Of a stretch of DNA of 5,727 nt, positions 1 through 5,683 are shown in pieces. Under the pieces are notes generated by a model that was given only the letters and a program-made list of their open reading frames with translations, searched no databases and was not told where the DNA came from. The first letter of the stretch is position 1. Each line of letters starts with the position of its first letter. The position numbers and the translations under genes were made by a program. Where the stretch lies: the NCBI GenBank assembly GCA_038062615.1, contig JBBTWV010000054.1, positions 1 to 5,727 on the forward strand, given 5' to 3'. The DNA is from JBBTWV01 sp038062615. GTDB lineage: Bacteria > Patescibacteriota > Gracilibacteria > UBA1369 > UM-FILTER-53-11.

Positions 1-332
1 ACCAGAGCTGCCGCTAAAATCGCGGGAGCGAAAATGAAAAGTTCCCGAAGAGAAATGGAGATTGGAGAAAAAAACGGGTATGCATTTTGAGTCCTGAAAA
101 ATAAACGTGATAGAACTACAGACAATGCGGCAAGAGCTACGTTAAGCCAAACAAGCCAGGGAATAGTAAGTACCCCAAAGACACCCAAAAGAGTTTCTTC
201 CAAAATAATGAGTGCGAAAAAGCACAAAAAATAGAGCGTAAAATTATAGGCGATATTTCCCTCACGGAAGAACGGCCGAAGCAGAAGAAAACAAGAAGCA
301 CCGAGAAGAAATGTAAGTAATAAAAGTATCAT
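1..332 (-). CDS. N-terminal part of a multi-spanning membrane protein, possibly a second GT-C-like glycosyltransferase (runs off the left edge)
   Basis: An open frame of 110 complete codons starts at an ATG (330-332) and has no stop before the window edge, so only the N-terminus is present. It is strongly hydrophobic, with likely membrane segments near residues 2-18, 30-45, 48-75 and 98-110, and a basic stretch (SRLFFR, 75-80) after the third. It has no catalytic motif in the visible part. Its plan of two or three helices, then a basic turn, then a new helix resembles the first 120 residues of its upstream neighbour, and both have an FF-x-E-x-N-like stretch after helix 1 (FFREGN at 21-26; FFGEKN at 24-29). 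A paralogous sugar transferase is therefore a reasonable guess. It lies 22 bases after the neighbour's stop in the same direction, so it is probably in one operon. Its function is not recognised from the fragment itself. Confidence 0.75.
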   Translation of the reverse strand, partial: MILLLLTFLLGASCFLLLRPFFREGNIAYNFTLYFLCFFALIILEETLLGVFGVLTIPWLVWLNVALAALSVVLSRLFFRTQNAYPFFSPISISLRELFIFAPAILAAAL

Positions 333-337
333 AAGGT

Positions 338-354
338 TGCCCCGCGTAGGGGCA
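338..354 (-). promoter_or_regulatory. GC-rich hairpin filling the gap between two membrane-protein genes
   Basis: Read on the minus strand, TGCCCC-TACGC-GGGGCA forms a perfect 6-bp stem with a 5-base loop. It starts at the last base of the upstream gene's stop codon (355-357) and ends 5 bases before the next ATG. No T-run follows, so it is a poor candidate for an intrinsic terminator. Its 3' arm carries the only G-rich stretch ahead of that ATG, so it could mask the ribosome entry site and be opened by ribosomes finishing the upstream gene. That role is inferred. Confidence 0.5.
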
Positions 355-2445
355 TTAATTGCTTAGCCTCGCCTCGACGGCTCGGCCTAGAGGCACGGAA
401 TACACGGCGACTTCACCACTTTTGTAAACAAGCGGGAAATTTTCCGCAGAAACCCAGCGCGGCTCGTGAAGCATAAAGCCATTTAAATTATAGAGGAGAA
501 GATACTTGGGAGATATCTTTGTAAGATTTTTTATCCACTGCTCTTTGGATGGATTTTGCAAAATATTGGCACCTAGAAATTGATGATACAAACAATCGCC
601 GCAGTCATTAATATTGGCGTACACTGGGGTTCTATCAAGCTGCGCTCCGTAAAGAAAATATTTGAGAGGAAAGCCGCTATAGGCTATATGATCGCCGGGC
701 AAGGTGTGATTTAAAGTCCACTGTTGAGACGCAAAAAGGTTCGTGAACTGAGGATACTTGCGTTGAAGCGCGGGAAAGCGCTCAGCATCTCTGGCAGGCA
801 AAAAGAACGGTAAAAATATTACCAAAAAAGGCATCGCCAAAAATGTGATAGATATTTTTTGTTTTTTCCACAAAAAAATAAAAAGAGAGATAACTACAAG
901 AATCAAACTCAAATAAGCGACGAACAGCACGGGATACTTGCTCACCCAAACAAAATCGAGTGTTTGCTCGGTAATATTGGGCTTCATTATGAGCGATATA
1001 TTTATGAAAAACGCCGCAACGGCTAGAGGAAAAATGACAACGCGTGACCACTGAATTTTCTCGGCCGTCAAAATAATACTTAAAAAAGCAGTCGTTACAA
1101 AAAGAAAGCTATAACGGACATTGGCCACGAGGTCGCTGCTGCTATACGGCGCCATCCAATAAAGTGCAAAAAAGAAAAGTGATAACAAATAAAAGCCCCA
1201 GAGTGAGGTGAGTTCTTTACGATGCTTAGACCTCATCCACTCAATAAAAAAACAGCATCCAGCTAGAGGAAAAATGAGCACATGCCAACCGATGCGCTGA
1301 ACATATGGAATCAAGAAATTTTTAAAATCTGTAAATGTATTTACCGACCCTAGCAACGACCAGCCAAAAATTTTCTCCGTCATACCCGCGATGCCTTGAA
1401 AAAGGGTGTACCCAAAAAGTTCAACATGCGCAGGATAAAGCGGGTTTCCAGCAATGATCCAGTTCCTGATATACCAAACGCCACCAGTAAGAATAAGAAC
1501 CAAAATAGCTAAGGGAAGGTGCTTTAAAGAAACTTTTTGTTTGAAGAGCAGCCATATTGCAGCAGCAAAAAGTGGCACTGAAAAAGGCAGCGCCAGATAC
1601 TTGGAACCAATGACCATTCCCAAGGCCGCGATGGCAAGAAATAAATACGGCAACCTACTTCGCTTTGAGAACAGCACTAAGAAATACGCACAGAGAACAT
1701 ACGCCATGATAAGGAAAAGATCGGATTGTGTGGTACCAACTTCTTTTATAAGCGCCGGAACAGAGATCACTGCCAACGGAAAAAAGAATGAGAGAAAGGG
1801 AGAGCCACCAAACTCTCGGCATAGAGCATACGCAGCAATAAAAAAAACAAAAGCATAAAAAAATGTGACAAAATTTGCCAACGCATCGGCGTGGAGCGGC
1901 AAAAGACTCCAAAGTACCACGAGCTCACTGGAGGCTGGGTAATAGCCAAGTGGGCCGGCATAGGGAGTAAAAGGGATCTGGCGAATGGCGCCGGTTTGCA
2001 GCCACTCCGCTGCAAACGGCATGTGATATGCGATGCTGTCATAAGCCCACGGCGGCTGAATTGCGGCATTAAAACCTTCTACCAAAAGAATAAAAACAAA
2101 AAAAGCCGAAAAGATAATGCCAATCCAAAATTTTGGGAAGGAAAGCCAATGTGGATGCAAAAATTTCTCAAAAGAAGAAGTAAACATTTCCTTAAGACGA
2201 TGACGAAAAAAGAAGCAGGCGCCGCCGAGCATGAATACTTCTACAATAAATACCGGCCAAACACTGAGCCATTTCATAAGGCCCAGAAAAACTAGGATAG
2301 AAATAATGGAAGTAAGAAGCAGCGCTAAAAAAGGAATAAATGTATCCAAAAAATGCTTATTTTTCTCACCAAAAAACCTGCACGCTAAAATCCAAGAAAA
2401 TAGGATTAGCGGAAGTTGCAAGAGAACAAACCAAAGAAAATGCAT
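355..2445 (-). CDS. GT-C-type integral membrane glycosyltransferase-like protein (PMT/ArnT-like architecture)
   Basis: This 696-residue protein has roughly a dozen hydrophobic segments and a soluble C-terminal tail after about residue 550. The first larger loop carries an acidic GT-C signature, WAYDSIAYHMPFAAEW (133-148; Asp136, His141), followed by PYAGPLGYYPASSE (161-174). A second conserved-looking patch is TTQSDLF (238-244), and NVRY (442-445) precedes a late helix. Proteins of this class take a sugar from a polyprenyl-phosphate carrier and transfer it outside the cytoplasmic membrane; here donor and acceptor are unknown. The tail (551-696) includes a CxxC pair (Cys615, Cys618) and a segment ISPKYLLLYN (644-653). 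The gene starts 9 bases after the GtrA-GT2 fusion, which could supply its donor. No Shine-Dalgarno site precedes the ATG (leader CTCTCT), so translational coupling is likely. The last residues (RAVEARLSN) come from a GC-rich repeated stretch. The fold class is fairly sure; the exact family is not. Confidence 0.8.
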   Translation of the reverse strand: MHFLWFVLLQLPLILFSWILACRFFGEKNKHFLDTFIPFLALLLTSIISILVFLGLMKWLSVWPVFIVEVFMLGGACFFFRHRLKEMFTSSFEKFLHPHWLSFPKFWIGIIFSAFFVFILLVEGFNAAIQPPWAYDSIAYHMPFAAEWLQTGAIRQIPFTPYAGPLGYYPASSELVVLWSLLPLHADALANFVTFFYAFVFFIAAYALCREFGGSPFLSFFFPLAVISVPALIKEVGTTQSDLFLIMAYVLCAYFLVLFSKRSRLPYLFLAIAALGMVIGSKYLALPFSVPLFAAAIWLLFKQKVSLKHLPLAILVLILTGGVWYIRNWIIAGNPLYPAHVELFGYTLFQGIAGMTEKIFGWSLLGSVNTFTDFKNFLIPYVQRIGWHVLIFPLAGCCFFIEWMRSKHRKELTSLWGFYLLSLFFFALYWMAPYSSSDLVANVRYSFLFVTTAFLSIILTAEKIQWSRVVIFPLAVAAFFINISLIMKPNITEQTLDFVWVSKYPVLFVAYLSLILVVISLFIFLWKKQKISITFLAMPFLVIFLPFFLPARDAERFPALQRKYPQFTNLFASQQWTLNHTLPGDHIAYSGFPLKYFLYGAQLDRTPVYANINDCGDCLYHQFLGANILQNPSKEQWIKNLTKISPKYLLLYNLNGFMLHEPRWVSAENFPLVYKSGEVAVYSVPLGRAVEARLSN
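366..394 (-). repeat. GC-rich short repeat/inverted repeat at the 3' end of the GT-C gene
   Basis: The plus strand carries the 5-mer GCCTC twice in tandem (366-370, 371-375) and its complement GAGGC at 390-394, with a small GGC/GCC inner pairing between them. 22 of 29 bases are G or C, far richer than the flanks. It encodes residues 685-694 of the GT-C protein, just before its stop. It could be a dispersed palindromic element or simply a structured gene end. Confidence 0.4.
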
Positions 2446-2454
2446 AGAGAGAGC

Positions 2455-3600
2455 TTAACGATAACGTCCACTCCACGTGTTGAGCTTAATATAGATCAAA
2501 TCCCTGAGGGTTCTTAGGGCATCTCGAATGGGTCTTACACGACTTTCCGGAGAGTTGTACCAATCCACAGGAATTTCTTTAAAGGTGTAACCTAAGCCTT
2601 TCGCAATCGCCAACGCTTCAATATCGAAAGCAAATCGCCGCACTTTTTGTCTCGCAAAAATCTCCTTGGCAATTCGATGATGAAAACATTTAAAGCCGCA
2701 CTGCGTGTCCTTAATATCTTCCAGCAAAACAAGCCGGATGAAAAAATTCCCAATCCGGCTAAGCATTATTCGATACCAAGGCTGGCTGATCTTAATGCTC
2801 CCCTGCTTGAGCCAACGCGAACCCAGCAAAATGGGAAACTGCTGAAGGTGCGGCAAAAACTTTTCAAGCTCCACAATGGGCGTGGAATTATCCGCATCCG
2901 TGAAAAGAATATAGCGTCCGCGCGCGGCTTCAATACCAGTGCGAATAGCCTGGCCTTTTCCTTTATTACAAGGCAGCTCAATGCAATGAAGATTATGTAT
3001 TTGCGACATTTTTTTCTTCACTTCATCGCATGTGGCATCTTTGCTCCCATCACTCACCACAATAATTTCAGCAGAAATATTTTTTTCGCGGAGATAATCA
3101 CTCACCATCAATAAAGTACTTTTGATTCGATGCTCTTCATTATAAGCGGGAATGACAATCGAAAATTCAAAATCAAAATGACTGGGAACTTCCACACTCC
3201 AATGGGTCATGCGAAATGCCCAATACTTATTTCCTAAAAAATTCCAACTCAATACGATGAGCGAAGTCATAAGTTTGGCCATGATGTACCAAATGACAAA
3301 AATCCGCACAAAAACGAACATGAAAAACGTATTGAGCGCCAAACCCACGAGTGAGACCAGCAAAAACTTGATGAACTGCTTGCGGATATTGCTGTCGCGA
3401 TTGGCAAAAGTCCAAAGCTTATTCCATGTAAAATTATTGATTACGGCCGCGACAAAAGAAATGGTGGCCGCCATAAGTACATCAAAATGGCCGTACTCAA
3501 CAAGCAGATACAACAAACCAACATCAATAATCGTTCCCGAAGCACCCACCACAGAGTACTTAAGAAAAGGCTTAAATTGATGGAGGAGATTAGAAATCAC
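2455..3600 (-). CDS. GtrA-like membrane domain fused to a GT2 polyprenyl-phosphate glycosyltransferase (ALG5/DPM1/GtrB-like)
   Basis: This 381-residue protein has two parts. Residues 11-130 form a four-helix GtrA-like domain, with the family-type FLKYSVVGASGT opening and two N-x-x-W-x-F repeats (NKLWTF 60-65; NKYWAF 124-129). GtrA proteins are thought to help flip polyprenyl-phosphate sugars. Residues 145-381 form a GT2 domain: PAYNEE (151-156), SDGS (183-186), GKG (214-216), the metal-binding DAD (235-237), GSR (260-262), QCGFK (300-304), FDIE (325-328) and a final W-x5-SRV (347-355). This set matches dolichyl/undecaprenyl-phosphate hexosyltransferases; which sugar is unknown. No extra C-terminal helices are seen, so anchoring depends on the GtrA part. 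The start is GTG at 3598-3600: an in-frame TAA lies 6 bases upstream, no ATG is near, and GtrA domains begin about here. No Shine-Dalgarno site is visible. It lies 32 bases after tRNA-Ala and 9 bases before the GT-C gene. Confidence 0.92.
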   Translation of the reverse strand: MISNLLHQFKPFLKYSVVGASGTIIDVGLLYLLVEYGHFDVLMAATISFVAAVINNFTWNKLWTFANRDSNIRKQFIKFLLVSLVGLALNTFFMFVFVRIFVIWYIMAKLMTSLIVLSWNFLGNKYWAFRMTHWSVEVPSHFDFEFSIVIPAYNEEHRIKSTLLMVSDYLREKNISAEIIVVSDGSKDATCDEVKKKMSQIHNLHCIELPCNKGKGQAIRTGIEAARGRYILFTDADNSTPIVELEKFLPHLQQFPILLGSRWLKQGSIKISQPWYRIMLSRIGNFFIRLVLLEDIKDTQCGFKCFHHRIAKEIFARQKVRRFAFDIEALAIAKGLGYTFKEIPVDWYNSPESRVRPIRDALRTLRDLIYIKLNTWSGRYR

Positions 3601-3632
3601 AAGAATTTACATCGCAGGACTCGCTTGTTTTT

Positions 3633-3709
3633 TGGTGGAGGTGATGGGAGTCGAACCCACGACCCCCTGCTTGCAAAGCAGGTGCTCTAGCCAACTGAGC
3701 TACACCCCC
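3633..3709 (-). tRNA. tRNA-Ala (anticodon TGC), with encoded CCA
   Basis: The complete 77-base cloverleaf can be drawn by hand. Acceptor GGGGGTG pairs with CACCTCC with one G-T. The D arm is GCTC/GAGC. The anticodon stem CCTGC/GCAGG holds the loop TTTGCAA, giving anticodon TGC, which reads GCA/GCN alanine codons. The variable loop is 5 bases, and the T arm is GTGGG-TTCGACT-CCCAT. Discriminator A is followed by a genomically encoded CCA (3633-3635). The gene has a strong upstream promoter and no terminator before the GtrA-GT2 gene 32 bases on, so it may head the operon transcript and be cut out by RNase P and 3' processing. Confidence 0.97.
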
Positions 3710-3738
3710 GTACCGCGACCAAAAACGTGGCCACCCGT

Positions 3739-3767
3739 ATTATATCTGCTATCATTTAAATTGACAT
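3739..3767 (-). promoter_or_regulatory. Sigma70-type promoter for tRNA-Ala and probably the glycosylation operon
   Basis: On the minus strand a perfect -10, TATAAT (3739-3744), lies 17 bases from a -35-like ATGTCA (3762-3767; 4 of 6 match to TTGACA). Transcription would start near 3732, giving a leader of about 20 bases before the tRNA. The -35 box overlaps the start codon of the divergent ligase gene (ATG 3766-3768). Two 8-bp palindromes flank the -10: GTGGCCAC (3727-3734) and ATTTAAAT (3754-3761). Whether anything binds them is unknown. Confidence 0.75.
3750..3755 (+). promoter_or_regulatory. Possible -10 element for the rightward ligase gene
   Basis: TATCAT matches the -10 consensus at 5 of 6 bases. 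Start-site spacing from it would place the transcript start about 4 bases before the ATG at 3766, giving an almost leaderless mRNA. A second candidate, TATTAT (3738-3743), overlaps the leftward -10. No good -35 is seen for either, so this is tentative. Confidence 0.25.
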
Positions 3768-5649
3768 GCGAATTTTAGCGCAGAGATTAGTGGTCATAGG
3801 AATAGGAGGAGTTTTAGCGCTCTCCTTCCTTTTTCTCGATGCCGCAAAATACGATACCGCCGACCGATTATGGCTCGTTCTTATCATAGGAGCTACAACG
3901 CCGCTCATTCCCCTTTTTCTTGGCATACAAGGCCTCTTAAAAAACACCACGTTAAGTTTTATTGCCATTCTTTGGCTGGCATTTTTATGGATCTCGTTCT
4001 TTTTTTCCCAAACACAAAATTACGGATTTTCGGAAGTACTTATAATGAGCAGCGGTGCGGTACTCATGCTCTGTTCAACGAATCTAGGAGCTACGGAATG
4101 GAAGCTCATCAGAAAAATCATTCTGGGATCTGCCATTTTTGCCGCACTTTATGGATTTTGGTACTTCCCTACACACGGCGAGGCTCGCATGGCAGGACTC
4201 TTTTTAGATGCGGTGGATCCACGAAACTTTTTTCCCAATGCCTTCGCCCAGTTTTTATTGATGACTTGGCCGCTTGTTTTTTTCCCCGGTGATATTCAAA
4301 AAAAATGGCTCAAAGTAGCCCTGGCCAGCATACTTTTCACGGCTTTGTACCTTACTTACTCACGTGGCGCGTGGGCAGCATTTTTGTTGCAACTTGGCAT
4401 CGCTATTTTTTATCACCGAAAAATTATTGCTCGCCGCTTGCTCGCCGCTTGCTCGCTTTGGTCCCTGAAGACCATGCTCGCTTTGGTCCCTGAAGACCAT
4501 ACCTCACACGCAAAAAAAACGGCCATTATGGTCCTCAGTATAAGTCTTATAACCATCATACTCAGCGCTTCTCTCATCAGCCTCCGAAGCCTCAATTTCT
4601 CAACCATTTCCGCCAAAGAAAAAATCACCTTCCAAAATGCGGAGTCAGCGACCTCGCTGGGTGAGCGAAAAGATTTTTGGATCGGCGCACTTCAACTCAT
4701 GATCCAGCGTCCGCTCACCGGCTTTGGCCCCATGAGTTTTCGCTATGCGTATCCTCAAATTCAAAAAAACTTCTTAGCGATTTCGGATCATCCTCATAAC
4801 TGGATTCTTAAAACGGCAGCTGAAAGTGGCCTGCCCGCGGCCATTTTGCTCACCCTCATGCTTCTCATAATTTTGGTCCGCGGGTATAAAGCGACGAAAG
4901 AAAATCCAAGCGGCTTCATCGTTTGTTTAGCTATTTTAGGAAGCCTGGCTCACAACATGGTGGATTTTAATTTGAATTTTATTCCCACTCTCCTCGTTTT
5001 CTTTTTACTTTGCGGGCATATCATAAGTTTGCATCACAAAAAAAACACAATCTCGATTCGCAGCAGTATCGTCATCATTATGGGTGGACTGATCCTCCTT
5101 CTCATAGGATGGACGTCCATTAAAGAACAGTTAACGACCTTTTCTTTACGCCGTAATCCAACACAGCCCGCTTTGTATGCAAAATCTTTCATGCCAAGAG
5201 ATTTTTTTCTCAAAGAAGCGCAGAAATTGAGCAACATGGCCATGTATCAAGATAAACTCCTTAATATTCACCTCTCGAAAAATCCGCTGGATGCCCGCGC
5301 ACACTCCCTCCAAGGCAATTACAAAAAAGCACTGGAACTGGATCCCATGAATCACTTTTCTTACTACCGTCTTACCATGTCAAAACTGGGAGTAGGCCTA
5401 AATGACAAGCAGTGGCATGTGCTTATGGACTTGCTGGCAAAATATGATCGTCTCCTTGAGCAGAATATTCATTATACGGCTTTTTCGGATAACCCCGAGG
5501 AAGCGGCAAAAATTTACGAACTCATGGATATGCCAGAGAAAGCGAAGCAAATACGCAAAACTGCAGCCGATATCCGCCAATCCTTTGCCGCGTCTCATGA
5601 TTTTCAAAAACAATTGGCGCCGCGCACTCTTTGGGATTTTATACATTGA
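3766..5649 (+). CDS. O-antigen ligase/polymerase-like membrane protein (Wzy_C family) with TPR-like C-terminal tail
   Basis: This 627-residue protein has about ten hydrophobic segments between residues 7 and 450, then a soluble tail of about 175 residues. Family-type motifs are TYSRGAW (197-203) and a large loop, probably extracytoplasmic, with GERKDFW (299-305), RPLTGFGPMSF (315-325), HPHNWILKTAAESG (342-355) and HNMVDFNLN (396-404). Arg200, Arg301 and His344 are candidates for the Arg/His residues known to be needed in WaaL/Wzy-type enzymes. The family transfers or polymerises glycans from polyprenyl diphosphate onto lipid or protein acceptors; the acceptor here is unknown. The tail has a TPR-like stretch around 506-536 (KKALELDP) and another near 576-600. 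The ATG at 3766 is chosen because an in-frame TAA lies at 3757-3759; no Shine-Dalgarno site precedes it. It diverges from the tRNA-glycosyltransferase operon. A frame-preserving double duplication adds about 12 residues (equivalent to 228-239) in a basic loop, probably cytoplasmic. Confidence 0.88.
   Translation: MRILAQRLVVIGIGGVLALSFLFLDAAKYDTADRLWLVLIIGATTPLIPLFLGIQGLLKNTTLSFIAILWLAFLWISFFFSQTQNYGFSEVLIMSSGAVLMLCSTNLGATEWKLIRKIILGSAIFAALYGFWYFPTHGEARMAGLFLDAVDPRNFFPNAFAQFLLMTWPLVFFPGDIQKKWLKVALASILFTALYLTYSRGAWAAFLLQLGIAIFYHRKIIARRLLAACSLWSLKTMLALVPEDHTSHAKKTAIMVLSISLITIILSASLISLRSLNFSTISAKEKITFQNAESATSLGERKDFWIGALQLMIQRPLTGFGPMSFRYAYPQIQKNFLAISDHPHNWILKTAAESGLPAAILLTLMLLIILVRGYKATKENPSGFIVCLAILGSLAHNMVDFNLNFIPTLLVFFLLCGHIISLHHKKNTISIRSSIVIIMGGLILLLIGWTSIKEQLTTFSLRRNPTQPALYAKSFMPRDFFLKEAQKLSNMAMYQDKLLNIHLSKNPLDARAHSLQGNYKKALELDPMNHFSYYRLTMSKLGVGLNDKQWHVLMDLLAKYDRLLEQNIHYTAFSDNPEEAAKIYELMDMPEKAKQIRKTAADIRQSFAASHDFQKQLAPRTLWDFIH
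4429..4450 (+). repeat. Perfect tandem duplication, 11 bp x 2
   Basis: GCTCGCCGCTT occurs at 4429-4439 and again at 4440-4450 with no spacer. It lies inside the ligase gene in a hydrophilic loop between two membrane segments. Eleven is not a multiple of three, so the extra copy shifts the frame; the adjacent 25-bp duplication restores it. Confidence 0.97.
4451..4500 (+). repeat. Perfect tandem duplication, 25 bp x 2
   Basis: A 25-base unit beginning GCTCGCTTTGG and ending GAAGACCAT occurs at 4451-4475 and 4476-4500 with no mismatch. Each unit contains the small inverted repeat TGGTC-CCTGAA-GACCA. The two copies are read in different frames: the first gives CSLWSLKTM, the second LALVPEDH. It begins with the same six bases (GCTCGC) as the 11-bp unit just before it. 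An A8 run (4512-4519) follows closely. Confidence 0.97.
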
Positions 5650-5683
5650 CTCAGCAAACCTCACAGGGCGATAATGGTGATCT

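Noticed and set aside
338..354. Intrinsic terminator after the GT-C gene
   Set aside because: The stem is good, but it is followed by AACCTTATG rather than a T-run, and the next gene starts 5 bases later.
1454..1858. Plus-strand open frame of 134 codons inside the GT-C gene
   Set aside because: It is antisense to a clearly coding membrane protein; its lysine/arginine-rich composition is what the reverse of hydrophobic codons gives, and no domain is recognisable.
2647..3114. Plus-strand open frame of 155 codons inside the GtrA-GT2 gene
   Set aside because: It lies opposite the conserved GT2 motifs and is a reverse-strand shadow with no independent support.
3633..3709. tRNA-Ala as an integration (attachment) site for an island
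   Set aside because: No second copy of the tRNA 3' end and no integrase or phage-like gene is visible in the window.
4429..4500. CRISPR-like or satellite array
   Set aside because: There are only two copies of each unit, directly abutting with no spacers, inside an open coding frame.
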